Positions 1 to 8,560 of a stretch of 64,000 nucleotides of DNA are shown in pieces. The notes below the pieces were generated by a model, which had not been told where the DNA came from, made no database searches, and saw nothing but the letters and a program-made list of their open reading frames with translations. Source of the DNA: DASYPQ01 sp036006425 (GTDB taxonomy: Bacteria; Planctomycetota; UBA1135; GCA-002686595). Location: assembly GCA_036006425.1 (NCBI GenBank), contig DASYPQ010000014.1, positions 1-64,000 of the forward strand, in the 5' to 3' direction. A program made the position numbers and the translations under genes. Position 1 is the first letter of the stretch, and every line of letters starts with the position of its first letter.

Positions 1-1
1 G

Positions 2-709
2 CTCCTCGGGGAGCATTGCAAGGAGTTCCACCTCTGGCGTCTTGCGCGAACGGCCGAACGCGGCGGCATCGCGGGCAACTTTCAGCTCGACGAGCTCGAG
101 ACCTTCGAGCACTCGCGGCGCCTCGCACCGGTCACCGTGCCCGTGCTCATCGAGCGGTCGAGCTACTTCGTCGTCGATCTCCACACGGCCCCTCTGCCTT
201 GTCGCGGAGGCCTTTCCGAGGCGGACCGGTTGAAGAAGGCAGAGCGAGAGCGGATCGCCGGCGTGCGCAAGAGCGGGTCGCGCGAAGCGGTCACGAAGTG
301 CTTCGAGACTCTCGCCGCGTTTCACGCATCAGGAGTCCCGGTCCACGTGCAGACGGATCACAAGTCGACGTACCCCGGAATCCTGAAGCGGCGATTCGGG
401 CAGCGTCTGCTGCACAAGCGCTGTTCCTCGACCGCCAAGCGCAACTACGAGAACCCGCTCTTCCCGATCAATCACACGCTGGCGATGCTGCGCGACGGAA
501 TCTCACGGCTCGTGAGACGAACGTGGGCGGCGTCGAAGCTGAGACAGCGGCTCGAGCGCCACGCTTGGATCTGGATCGCGTGGCGCAACTACATCCGCGG
601 CGTCACGAATCGCGCGCCGGAGACTCCGCCGGCGATGGTGCTCGGAGTCGAGACGAAGCAGTGGACCGTCACGGAGCTCTGTGCGTGGAGGGCGCCGACC
701 GGCTCCTGA
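2..709 (+). CDS. DDE transposase, C-terminal part (cut by window edge)
   Basis: The frame is open from the first base of the window to the TGA at 707-709, so the gene starts upstream. Using local numbering from base 2, QLDELETFE at about 28-36 carries the first catalytic Asp. A TDHKS motif at about 118-122 carries the second. An Asn/Arg-rich segment at about 148-175, ending in SRLVRRTW, is a conserved tail. This pattern matches IS1/IS1595-like DDE transposases found in Planctomycetota. A transposase cuts and rejoins the DNA of its own element. The terminal inverted repeat and target duplication could not be identified on this side, so intactness of the element is unknown. The family assignment is from motif recognition only. 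Confidence 0.6.
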   Translation, partial: LLGEHCKEFHLWRLARTAERGGIAGNFQLDELETFEHSRRLAPVTVPVLIERSSYFVVDLHTAPLPCRGGLSEADRLKKAERERIAGVRKSGSREAVTKCFETLAAFHASGVPVHVQTDHKSTYPGILKRRFGQRLLHKRCSSTAKRNYENPLFPINHTLAMLRDGISRLVRRTWAASKLRQRLERHAWIWIAWRNYIRGVTNRAPETPPAMVLGVETKQWTVTELCAWRAPTGS

Positions 710-745
710 TCCTGCACAGCCAACCGGGCCAGATTCCCGCTGGAC

Positions 746-1231
746 CTAATTCCGGAACTGCTTGTGCCCCGCCTTCTGGATCGGGCCGAGCATCTCCCGC
801 ATCACCTTGTCCGCCTCGTCGAACTTGTTCGCGAGGATTGCCGTCTCCAGGTCGCCGGATGCCTTGAGCAGCTCGACGAGCTTCGTCCGGAAGGCGTTGA
901 CGAACGCGGGACGTTCGGCGTCGGATTTCGCCTTCGCGGCGTCCGGCGTCTCCTGTTTCGCGTCGAGGATGCTGCGTTGGATCGCGCAGACGGTCTTCCA
1001 GGCGGCGGCCTGGTCCTTGCTCTCGACCTCGCCGCGGAGCTGCCGCATTCCGCCTCGGATCTTCTGCATGATCCCGCCGAGCTTCGTGTCCTCGTCGGGT
1101 TCGCCTCTGGGTTCCTGTGACCTGGGATCCTGCCGCGGCGCCGCGGAGGACGTCGCGAAAAGCGTCGTTCCGGCCGCTGCGAGGAGGAGGGGGGCGAGCA
1201 GGAGGCGAAGGGATCGAGTCGGCTGATTCAC
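746..1231 (-). CDS. periplasmic cytochrome b562-like protein
   Basis: 161 residues from a GTG start at 1231. It has an N-terminal hydrophobic signal peptide (about residues 8-30), then a helical domain that lines up along its length with soluble cytochrome b562. The two haem ligands of that family appear conserved: Met55 in the IMQK motif near the domain start and His156 in the GHKQFR motif at the end. The likely role is a small periplasmic haem or electron-carrying four-helix bundle, although many family members no longer bind haem. A start further upstream at 1276 is possible. It is less likely because GGAGAA lies just before the GTG and a TAGGAT -10-like box at 1261-1266 would lie inside the longer gene. 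The gene is divergent from the cytochrome gene at 1296. Confidence 0.65.
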   Translation of the reverse strand: MNQPTRSLRLLLAPLLLAAAGTTLFATSSAAPRQDPRSQEPRGEPDEDTKLGGIMQKIRGGMRQLRGEVESKDQAAAWKTVCAIQRSILDAKQETPDAAKAKSDAERPAFVNAFRTKLVELLKASGDLETAILANKFDEADKVMREMLGPIQKAGHKQFRN

Positions 1232-1260
1232 AGGGTTCTCCGGTGGGTTCGAGGCCCAGC

Positions 1261-1266
1261 ATCCTA
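1261..1266 (-). promoter_or_regulatory. putative -10 box (TAGGAT) for the cytochrome b562-like gene
   Basis: On the minus strand TAGGAT lies 29 bases before the GTG start at 1231. That leaves a leader of about 22 bases that includes a GGAGAA ribosome binding site. This placement helps decide the GTG start over the upstream one at 1276. No clear -35 element is visible. Confidence 0.4.
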
Positions 1267-1280
1267 GCGCGGACATCCGC

Positions 1281-1286
1281 TACAAT
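1281..1286 (+). promoter_or_regulatory. putative -10 box (TACAAT), near-leaderless start
   Basis: TACAAT lies nine bases before the GTG start at 1296. Transcription would begin within a few bases of the start codon. There is no Shine-Dalgarno sequence, which fits a leaderless mRNA. Confidence 0.45.
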
Positions 1287-1295
1287 GAGCCCGTC

Positions 1296-4200
1296 GTGGC
1301 ACTCCGTCCGAGCCTGCTCGCAGCCGCGGCGCTTTCGTTCGCCGGCGCGCTCGCGACGTCGCCGGGAACGCCCGAGCCGTTGCGCTACGACCGCGACGTG
1401 CGCGCGATCCTCTCGGACCGCTGCTTCCGCTGTCACGGGCCCGATGCGGGCAAGCGGCAGGCGGAGCTGCGACTCGACGTCGCGGAGAGCGCGACCGCCT
1501 TGCGCGACGGCAAGTGGGCGATCGTCCCCGGCGATCCGGAGCAGAGCGAGCTCCTGCGCCGCGTCTCGAGCACCGACGAGGACGTCCGGATGCCGCCTCC
1601 GAAGAGCGGCCGGCGTCCGCTCTCCGACGAGGAGCGCGACATCGTCCGCCGGTGGATCGCGGAGGGCGCGCGGTACGAGCCGCACTGGTCCTTCGTCGCT
1701 CCCGTGCGCCCGCCCGTCCCCGCGGTGAAGGAGGCCGCGTGGGCGCAGAACCCGGTCGACCGTTTCATCCGCGCGAAGCTCGAGGCCGAAGGCGTCGCGC
1801 CGAGTCCGGAAGCGGAGCCCGAGACCCTGATCCGCCGGCTGTTCCTCGACCTCACTGGACTCCCGCCGACTCCCGAGGAATCGGACGCGTTCCTCGCCGA
1901 TCTCCGCGCGCCGGACGCGATCGGGGACGACGTCTGGTCGCGCTGGGTCGAGAAGCTCCTCGGCGACGAGCCGTACCGATCGCGGTACGCAGAACGGATG
2001 GCGACGCCGTGGCTCGACGCGGCGCGCTACGCCGACACGTGCGGCATCCACATGGACGCGGGCCGGCAGATGTGGCTCTGGCGCGACTGGGTCCTCGCCG
2101 CGTACCGCGACGGGATGCCGTTCGACCAGTTCCTGACGGAGCAGCTCGCCGGCGATCTCCTGCCGAACGCGACGGATGCGCAGCGCATCGCCAGCGGATT
2201 CAACCGCAACCACGTGACGACCGACGAGGGCGGCGCGATCGCCGAGGAATACCTGGTCGAGTACGCGGTCGACCGCGCGGCGACCACCGCCTCCGTGTTC
2301 CTCGGTCTGACGATGGGCTGCGCGCGCTGCCACGACCACAAGTTCGATCCGATCGCGCAGGAGGAGTTCTACCGCTTCTACTCCTTCTTCGACTCGATCG
2401 AGGAGCCCGGGCTCTACGCACAGAGCACGGACGCCAACCGCGCCCTCGAGCCGTTCCTGGACGTGCCGCGGCCCGAGCAGAAGACGGAGCTCGATGCGCT
2501 GCACGCGAAGCGCGACGCGGAGCAGCACGCGCTCGACGTCCCCGAGCCGGGCGAGGACGCGGCGCGCGAGTCCTACTTCGCGACCGTCCTCGCGGACGGC
2601 GGCGTGGAATGGCCGGAGACGAAGCTCGTGTCCGCCGTTTCGACCGGCGGCGCGACGCTGACGACGCAGGGCGACGGATCCGTGCTCGTTTCCGGCCCGA
2701 ACCCGGACCAGGACGAGCACGTGATCGCACTGCACACCGACGCGAAGGGGCTGCGCCTGCTTTTGCTCGAGGCGTTGCAGGATCCGAGCTTCTACGACGG
2801 CCGCGTCGGTCGCTCGGACAATGGCAACGCGGTCCTGTCGAGCATCACGGCGGAGGCCGTCTCCACCGTGGATCCCGCGCGGACGACTCCGGTGCATCTC
2901 GTCTGGGCCTGGGCGGACCACGAGCAGCCGGACGGCGACTTCCGCGCCGTGAACGCGCTCGACGCGCGGGACGATCTCGGCTGGGCCGTCGACGCGCACC
3001 GGGTCCCGGGCGGGCGCGTCGCGCTGTTCGTCGCCGACGAGCCGTTCGGCTTCGAGGGCGGGACGGAGCTGCGCGTGACGCTCCGCTACCAGTCGCCGTA
3101 CGCGCGCCACGTCCTCGGCCGCGTGAGGCTCTCGGCGGGCAGGATCGGCGCGGCGGGACTCGAGCGGCTGCCCGTCGCGACGAGCGCGTGGTACCTCGTC
3201 GGGCCATTCCCCGCGGAATCGGGTCACGCGGCGTTCGAGACGGCGTTCGGGCCGGAGCTTCCCGCCGCCGACGGCGTCGCGACCCGCATCGATCTGTCGA
3301 AGAACTTCGGCGCCGGCAACCAGTACTGGCACTTCGACGAGACGCTCGCCGACGACAAGGCGAACGGCGCGTTGCCCGCGGGAGTCAACGCGACGTACGT
3401 CGGTCGCCGCGTCTTCGCGCCAACGGCGCGGCGCGCCGAGGCGGAGGTCGGAACCGACGACGGCTTCCGGCTCTTCGTCGGAGGCGCCGAGGTCGCCGGG
3501 AAGGAAGTCGACCGTTCGCTCACGACGGCCACGGACCCGGTCGCGTTCGATCTCTCCACCGGCGAGAACGCGCTCGTCCTCAAGGATGCGAACTCGGGCG
3601 GCCAGGCGGGGTTCATCTGGGCCTGGAAACATCGCGCGGACGAGCTCTCGGGCGACCTGGTCGGCGCGATCCTGCCCGTAAGCGCGCGCCCGCCCGATCT
3701 CGCGGCGCGGATCGTCCGCGGGTGGCGCACGGCGTACTCGCCCGCGTACCGCCTGCGCGCGGAGCGGATCGCGAAGCTCGACGCGGACATCGCCGCGGTC
3801 GAGGCGCTCGTGCCGCGCACGATGGTGATGAAGGAGCTCGCCGTGCCGCGCGAGACCTTCGTGCTCCAGCGCGGACGCTACGACCACCCGGACAAGGCGC
3901 GGCCGGTGACGCGCGGCGTCCCGGCGGCCCTCGGCAGTCTCCCGGACACCTTCCCGAAGGATCGGCTCGGCCTCGCGCAGTGGATGACGTCGCCCGAGAA
4001 CCCGCTCGTCGCGCGCGTGGCGGTCAATCGACTGTGGGAGCAGGTCTTCGGCACCGGCGTCGTCCGCACGAGCGAGGACTTCGGGATGCAAGGCGAATGG
4101 CCGAGCCATCCGGAGCTGCTCGATTGGCTCGCGGTCGAGTTCCGGGAGAGCGGCTGGAGCGTGAAGCGGATGCTGCGGCTCCTCGTCACGAGCCGGACGT

Positions 4201-4907
4201 ACCGCCAGAGCTCGCGCGCGCGGCCGGACGTGCGCGAGCGCGATCCCGACGACCGCTGGCTCTCGTGGTTCCCGCGTCGGCGCCTCGCGGCGGAGCAGAT
4301 CCGCGACCAGGCGCTCTACACTTCGGGCCTGCTCGTCGAATCGCTCGGCGGCGCGTCGGTCAAGCCGTACCAGCCCGACGGACTCTGGAACGAGGTCGCG
4401 ATGGTCCAGTCGAATACGCGCGCGTACGTGCGCGGGAGCGGCGGCGACCTGTGGCGACGCAGCCTCTACACGTACTGGAAGCGCGCGTGCCCGCCGCCGA
4501 CGCTCCTGACGCTCGACGCGCCGACGCGCGAGTTCTGCACGATCCACCGCGCGCAGACGAACACGCCGCTCCAGGCGCTCGCGCTCTGGAACGACGAGCA
4601 GCTCGTCGAGGCGTCGAGGGTGCTCGCGGAGCGCACGCTGCTCCGGACCGGCGGCGACGGGGAGAAGCTCGCCGTGCTGTTCCGCCGCTGCACGGGCCGG
4701 ACGCCGGATGCTTCCGAGATCGCGCGCCTCGCGGAGACCCTGGCTCATTTCCGCCGCCGCTACGCGTCCGCGCGCGGCGATGCGTACGATCTCGTGCGCA
4801 CGGGGACCGCTCCGCTCGCGGACGGACTCGACGTCGCGGAAGTCGCCGCCTGGACTCTCGTCGCCGGCGCGATCCTGAACCTCGACGAGAGCCTCTCGCG
4901 CTCCTGA
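1296..4907 (+). CDS. DUF1549/DUF1553 planctomycete cytochrome c protein
   Basis: 1203 residues with a signal peptide (about 1-21). A planctomycete-type cytochrome c domain follows with CFRCH at 43-47. Next come a DUF1549 region (about 150-370) with a second CxxCH near 342-346, a long beta-rich middle that may be concanavalin/PA14-like, and a C-terminal DUF1553 region (about 880-1150). The GTG start is preceded by TACAAT rather than a ribosome binding site. Proteins of this type are encoded together with DUF1501 proteins in Planctomycetota, and that partner starts four bases downstream. The biochemical role is not established. The haem motifs point to an envelope redox function, and links to degradation of complex polysaccharides have been proposed for the family. 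Confidence 0.9.
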   Translation: MALRPSLLAAAALSFAGALATSPGTPEPLRYDRDVRAILSDRCFRCHGPDAGKRQAELRLDVAESATALRDGKWAIVPGDPEQSELLRRVSSTDEDVRMPPPKSGRRPLSDEERDIVRRWIAEGARYEPHWSFVAPVRPPVPAVKEAAWAQNPVDRFIRAKLEAEGVAPSPEAEPETLIRRLFLDLTGLPPTPEESDAFLADLRAPDAIGDDVWSRWVEKLLGDEPYRSRYAERMATPWLDAARYADTCGIHMDAGRQMWLWRDWVLAAYRDGMPFDQFLTEQLAGDLLPNATDAQRIASGFNRNHVTTDEGGAIAEEYLVEYAVDRAATTASVFLGLTMGCARCHDHKFDPIAQEEFYRFYSFFDSIEEPGLYAQSTDANRALEPFLDVPRPEQKTELDALHAKRDAEQHALDVPEPGEDAARESYFATVLADGGVEWPETKLVSAVSTGGATLTTQGDGSVLVSGPNPDQDEHVIALHTDAKGLRLLLLEALQDPSFYDGRVGRSDNGNAVLSSITAEAVSTVDPARTTPVHLVWAWADHEQPDGDFRAVNALDARDDLGWAVDAHRVPGGRVALFVADEPFGFEGGTELRVTLRYQSPYARHVLGRVRLSAGRIGAAGLERLPVATSAWYLVGPFPAESGHAAFETAFGPELPAADGVATRIDLSKNFGAGNQYWHFDETLADDKANGALPAGVNATYVGRRVFAPTARRAEAEVGTDDGFRLFVGGAEVAGKEVDRSLTTATDPVAFDLSTGENALVLKDANSGGQAGFIWAWKHRADELSGDLVGAILPVSARPPDLAARIVRGWRTAYSPAYRLRAERIAKLDADIAAVEALVPRTMVMKELAVPRETFVLQRGRYDHPDKARPVTRGVPAALGSLPDTFPKDRLGLAQWMTSPENPLVARVAVNRLWEQVFGTGVVRTSEDFGMQGEWPSHPELLDWLAVEFRESGWSVKRMLRLLVTSRTYRQSSRARPDVRERDPDDRWLSWFPRRRLAAEQIRDQALYTSGLLVESLGGASVKPYQPDGLWNEVAMVQSNTRAYVRGSGGDLWRRSLYTYWKRACPPPTLLTLDAPTREFCTIHRAQTNTPLQALALWNDEQLVEASRVLAERTLLRTGGDGEKLAVLFRRCTGRTPDASEIARLAETLAHFRRRYASARGDAYDLVRTGTAPLADGLDVAEVAAWTLVAGAILNLDESLSRS

Positions 4908-4911
4908 TCCG

Positions 4912-6363
4912 ATGCATCCCTTCGAACAACGCGGCCTCGACCTCACGCGCCGCCGGTTCTTCCGGCTCGCCGGAGCCGGCTTCGGCGCCGCGCTCGGGAC
5001 GACCGCCCTCGCGTCGATCTTCGGCGAGAGCGCCCGCGCCGACACGATCGCGACGCCCGGACCACACTTCCGTCCCAAGGCGAAGCGCGTGATCTACCTC
5101 CACATGGAAGGCGCGCCGAGCCAGATCGACCTCTTCGACTACAAGCCCGGGCTGCGCGAGCGGTTCGACGAGGACCTGCCCGACTCGATCCGGCAGGGGC
5201 AGCGTCTCACGGGCATGACGAGCGGCCAGGCGCGGTTCCCCGTCGCGCCTTCGATGTTCAAGTTCACGCGCTACGAGAACAACCAGGACGGCGCGTGGAT
5301 CAGCGAGCTCATGCCGCACCTCGGCGGCGTCGCCGGCGAGCTCTGCTTCGTGCACTCGATGCGGACGGAAGCGATCAACCACGAGCCCGGGATCACGTTC
5401 TTCCAGACCGGGAACCAGCAGCCCGGGCGCCCGTCGTTCGGATCGTGGATGAGCTACGGCCTCGGCAGCGCGAACGCGAACCTCCCGACCTTCGTCGTGA
5501 TGATCACGCAGGGGCTCGGGAACATGCAGGCGCTCTCGGCGCGCTTCTGGGGCAGCGGGTTCCTCCCGAGCGAGCACCAGGGCTGCAAGCTGCGCAGCGC
5601 GGGCGATCCCGTGCTGTTCCTCGGCGATCCGAAGGGCGTCGCGCGCGCGGATCGACGCGAGATGCTCGATCTCGTCGGCGAGATGAACGAGCGCGAGGCG
5701 GAGCGGACGCTCGATCCCGAAGTGCGCGCGCGCATCGCCCAGGCGGAGATGGCCTACCGGATGCAGATGTCCGTCCCGGACCTCACCGACGTCTCGGGAG
5801 AGGACGACGAGACGATCGATCTCTACGGACCGGACGCGCGGAAGCCGGGCACGTTCGCGTCGAGCTGTCTCCTCGCGCGGCGGCTCGCGGAGCGCGGCGT
5901 GCGGTTCATCCAGCTCTACATGCGCGGCTGGGACCAGCACGGGGAGCTCCCGAAGGAGATCCGGCTCCAGGCCGCGGCGGTCGACCAGCCGATCGCGGGC
6001 TTGTTGAAAGACTTGCGTCGGCGCGGCCTGCTCGACGAAACCCTGGTCCTGTGGTCCGGGGAGTTCGGCCGGACGGTGTACAGTCAAGGGACGCTGACGG
6101 CGACGAACTACGGACGCGACCACCATCCGCGGTGCTTCACGACCTGGCTCGCCGGCGGCGGCATCCGGCCCGGGACCGCGTATGGAAAGACCGACGACTA
6201 CAGCTACAACATCGTGGAGAACCCGGTCGAGGTCCACGATCTCCACGCCACCATGCTGCGACTGCTCGGACTCGATCACACGAAGTTGACGTACCGGCAT
6301 CAGGGCCGCGACTACCGCCTGACGGACGTCTTCGGGCGTGTGGTGCCGGAACTTCTGGCCTAG
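4912..6363 (+). CDS. DUF1501 family Tat-exported protein
   Basis: 483 residues. The N-terminus has a twin-arginine signal (RRRFFRLAG at about 13-21) followed by a hydrophobic stretch, so the protein should be exported folded. The DUF1501 hallmarks are present: HMEGAPSQIDLFD near residue 65, GEFGRT near 383 and GRDHHPRCF near 400. The fold resembles the alkaline phosphatase/sulfatase superfamily, but the substrate is unknown. The gene starts four bases after the DUF1549/DUF1553 gene, the standard pairing in Planctomycetota, which indicates an operon and a shared function at the cell envelope. Confidence 0.9.
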   Translation: MHPFEQRGLDLTRRRFFRLAGAGFGAALGTTALASIFGESARADTIATPGPHFRPKAKRVIYLHMEGAPSQIDLFDYKPGLRERFDEDLPDSIRQGQRLTGMTSGQARFPVAPSMFKFTRYENNQDGAWISELMPHLGGVAGELCFVHSMRTEAINHEPGITFFQTGNQQPGRPSFGSWMSYGLGSANANLPTFVVMITQGLGNMQALSARFWGSGFLPSEHQGCKLRSAGDPVLFLGDPKGVARADRREMLDLVGEMNEREAERTLDPEVRARIAQAEMAYRMQMSVPDLTDVSGEDDETIDLYGPDARKPGTFASSCLLARRLAERGVRFIQLYMRGWDQHGELPKEIRLQAAAVDQPIAGLLKDLRRRGLLDETLVLWSGEFGRTVYSQGTLTATNYGRDHHPRCFTTWLAGGGIRPGTAYGKTDDYSYNIVENPVEVHDLHATMLRLLGLDHTKLTYRHQGRDYRLTDVFGRVVPELLA

Positions 6364-6375
6364 GGAGAGCCCCGC

Positions 6376-7959
6376 GTGTTGGATTGGCCCAGTTGGATCG
6401 GCGTGTTCGGACGGTTGCACCCGCTCGTGGTGCACCTCCCGATCGGCTTCCTGCTCGCGCTCCTCGTGCTCGAGTGGGTCGCGCACTCGCGCGGCAGCGG
6501 ATTGCCGCGCGCGACGGTGTCCGTCGTCGTGTGGATCGCGGCGCTCTCGGCGGTGTTCACCGCGGTCAGCGGCTACGCGCTGTCGTTCGAGGAGGGCTAC
6601 GGGACCTCGACCGTGACGCTGCACATGCGCTTCGGGATCGCCGTCGCCGTCGCGTCCGTCGTGCTCGCCATCGTGCATCTGCGCGCGAGCGAGGGCACGC
6701 GCGCCGGCGCGCTGACCGCCTACCGCGTGCTCCTCGTGATCACGGTGCTGCTCGTCCTCCCGACCGGCCACCTCGGGGGAACGATCACGCACGGCGAGGA
6801 CTTCCTGACGGCGCCGTTCCACGAGGCCGCGAAGCGCGACGGCGGTCGGGTGCTCGCCGCGGAGGCGCCGCCGAAGGCGGTCGCCCATCCGACGGAACCC
6901 GCCGCGGAGACGGTCTCCTACGCGCGCGACGTCGCGCCCGTCTTCGCGGCGCGCTGCACGGCGTGCCACGGGGACACGAAGAAGAAGGGGGGACTCTCGC
7001 TCAAGGACGCGGCATCCGTCGCGGCCGGCGGACGCAACGGCCCGATCCTCGTCGCGGGGAAGCCCGCCGAGTCGGAGATCGTGAGGCGCCTGCGCCTGCC
7101 CGCCGAGGACGACGACCACATGCCGCCGGGAGACAAGCCGCAGCCGACGGCCGACGAGATCGCGCGCATCGAGAAGTGGATCGCCGCGGGCGCCGCGTTC
7201 GATTCCACGGGGTCTCCCGCGGTGCCCACGACCGGCGACGCCGCGCAACCCGCGCGCGCCGCGCCGGCTCCGGTCGCCGACGCCGCACCGTCGAAGGCGA
7301 TCGAGGCCCTGCGCGCGAAGCTCGTGCACGCCGAGACGATCGCGAAGGACTCGAACCTCCTCATCATCTCGTTCTCGGCTGTCGCGAAGGACACGGGCGA
7401 TGCGGAAGCGCAGGCGCTCCTCGAGCCGATCCTCGCGGAGGTCGCGGAGCTCTCGCTCGCGCGATCGAAGATCACCGACGCGAGCATGGCGCTCTGTGCG
7501 CGGATGCCGAACCTCTCGCGTCTCGACGTGCGCGACACGGGTGTCACGGACGCGGGCATCGCGGATCTCGCGGGCCATGCCCAGCTCGCCGAGCTCGTGC
7601 TGGCGCGGACGCATCTCTCGGACGCGGCCGTCGACGCGCTCCTGAAACTGCCCGCACTGAAGAAGGTGTTCGTGTGGAACAGCGGGCTCAGCGTCCAGGG
7701 GCTCGCGCGCCTGAGGCTGCAGCGCCCCGAGCTCGCGATCGAAGCCGGCGCCGCCGCGGATTCGAAGCCGCTCGAGACCGAGAAGGACTTCGTGCTCGCG
7801 AAGCCGACGCCGGTGAACACGGTCTGTCCGGTGACGGGACAACCCGTGGACCCGGCCCAGCAGGTCGTCTTCAAGGGTCGCCTCGTCGGCTTCTGCTGTC
7901 CGAAGTGCCCGGCGGTGTTCCTCGCCGATCCGGCGAAGTACGAGTCGAAGCTGCCCTGA
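6376..7959 (+). CDS. DUF2231 membrane / cytochrome c / LRR fusion protein
   Basis: 527 residues from a GTG start with AGGGAGAG upstream. The first 145 residues form a DUF2231-like membrane domain with about four helices, including a conserved HPLVVHLPIGFL segment. A planctomycete cytochrome c domain follows with CTACH at about 194-198. Then come leucine-rich repeats (about 330-455, in pairs such as LSRLDVRDTGVTDAGI) and a C-terminal Cys-rich segment with CPVTGQPVD and CCPKCPAVF that resembles a YHS-type metal-binding domain. It follows the DUF1501 gene by 12 bases and probably belongs to the same operon. The architecture suggests a membrane-anchored extracytoplasmic haem protein with a protein-interaction region. 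Confidence 0.8.
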   Translation: MLDWPSWIGVFGRLHPLVVHLPIGFLLALLVLEWVAHSRGSGLPRATVSVVVWIAALSAVFTAVSGYALSFEEGYGTSTVTLHMRFGIAVAVASVVLAIVHLRASEGTRAGALTAYRVLLVITVLLVLPTGHLGGTITHGEDFLTAPFHEAAKRDGGRVLAAEAPPKAVAHPTEPAAETVSYARDVAPVFAARCTACHGDTKKKGGLSLKDAASVAAGGRNGPILVAGKPAESEIVRRLRLPAEDDDHMPPGDKPQPTADEIARIEKWIAAGAAFDSTGSPAVPTTGDAAQPARAAPAPVADAAPSKAIEALRAKLVHAETIAKDSNLLIISFSAVAKDTGDAEAQALLEPILAEVAELSLARSKITDASMALCARMPNLSRLDVRDTGVTDAGIADLAGHAQLAELVLARTHLSDAAVDALLKLPALKKVFVWNSGLSVQGLARLRLQRPELAIEAGAAADSKPLETEKDFVLAKPTPVNTVCPVTGQPVDPAQQVVFKGRLVGFCCPKCPAVFLADPAKYESKLP

Positions 7960-7963
7960 GCGG

Positions 7964-8545
7964 CTATCCGAAGTAGTCCGGCTCGTTCCCGGCGCGCCAC
8001 TTGATGTTGCAGCCGAGGCTCGCCTTCTGCTCCGGCGGGATCGGCTTGTCGTCGAGCAGTGCCTCGACCGCGGCGCGCAGGCTCGCGCCCGTCACCGGGA
8101 TCTTCGTCTCGGGCCGGCTGTCGTCGAACTGGCCGCGGTACACGAGCTTGCGCGCGCGATCGAACACGAAGAAGTCGGGCGTGCACGCGGCGGTGTACGC
8201 CTTCGCCACCTCCTGCGACTCGTCGAACAGCATCGGGAACTTGTAGCCCGCGGACTTCGCGTCCTTCGCGAGCGCTTGCGGCGCGTCGTCCGGGTGCGTC
8301 ACCGGATCGTTGGCGCTGATCGCGACCATCGCGAGATCCTTGACGGCGTAGTCGCGCCCGAAACGCGCGAGACCTTCGCGGATGTGCCGGACGTACGGGC
8401 AGTGCGTGCAGAGGAACATCACGAGCAGTCCCTTGCGCGCCGCGAGATCGCGCAGGGCGACCGTCTTGCCGCTGACTGTGTCCGGCAGCTCGAAGTCGGG
8501 AGCCGGAGTTTCGAGCGGGAGCATCGTGGATCGGGTCAATGCCAT
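7964..8545 (-). CDS. thioredoxin-fold (AhpC/TSA-like) protein
   Basis: 193 residues. A thioredoxin/peroxiredoxin-like fold is recognised from the APDFELPD start and the CTHC motif at 46-49, set in a FLCTHCPYVRHI strand-helix context. The central VAISANDP and C-terminal TPDFFVFD segments are typical of the thioredoxin-like peroxiredoxin group often annotated as thioredoxin family protein. No signal peptide is visible, so it is probably cytoplasmic. An AGGAGG site lies eight bases before the ATG. The gene begins 15 bases after the RND pump gene on the same strand, suggesting co-transcription. It is convergent with the DUF2231 fusion gene, only four bases away. Confidence 0.8.
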   Translation of the reverse strand: MALTRSTMLPLETPAPDFELPDTVSGKTVALRDLAARKGLLVMFLCTHCPYVRHIREGLARFGRDYAVKDLAMVAISANDPVTHPDDAPQALAKDAKSAGYKFPMLFDESQEVAKAYTAACTPDFFVFDRARKLVYRGQFDDSRPETKIPVTGASLRAAVEALLDDKPIPPEQKASLGCNIKWRAGNEPDYFG

Positions 8546-8560
8546 GGCCTGAGCCTCCTC

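Noticed and set aside
2..709. Genomic island or prophage suggested by the transposase
   Set aside because: There is no integrase, no terminal repeat and no change in composition beyond the fragment. The following genes are typical chromosomal planctomycete genes.
1236..1252. GGGTTCGAGGCCC, similar to the T arm of a tRNA
   Set aside because: No acceptor stem, anticodon arm or matching 5' part could be found around it. No tRNA was found anywhere in the window.
1276..1276. Upstream start for the cytochrome b562-like gene
   Set aside because: It lacks a ribosome binding site and would place the TAGGAT box inside the gene. The GTG at 1231 with GGAGAA is better.
669..5078. Very long minus-strand open frame across the cytochrome and DUF1501 genes
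   Set aside because: It is a shadow of the plus-strand genes caused by high GC. Its product is Arg/Ala/Asp-rich without motifs. Similar shadows occur at 13801-18696, 28512-32966 and elsewhere.
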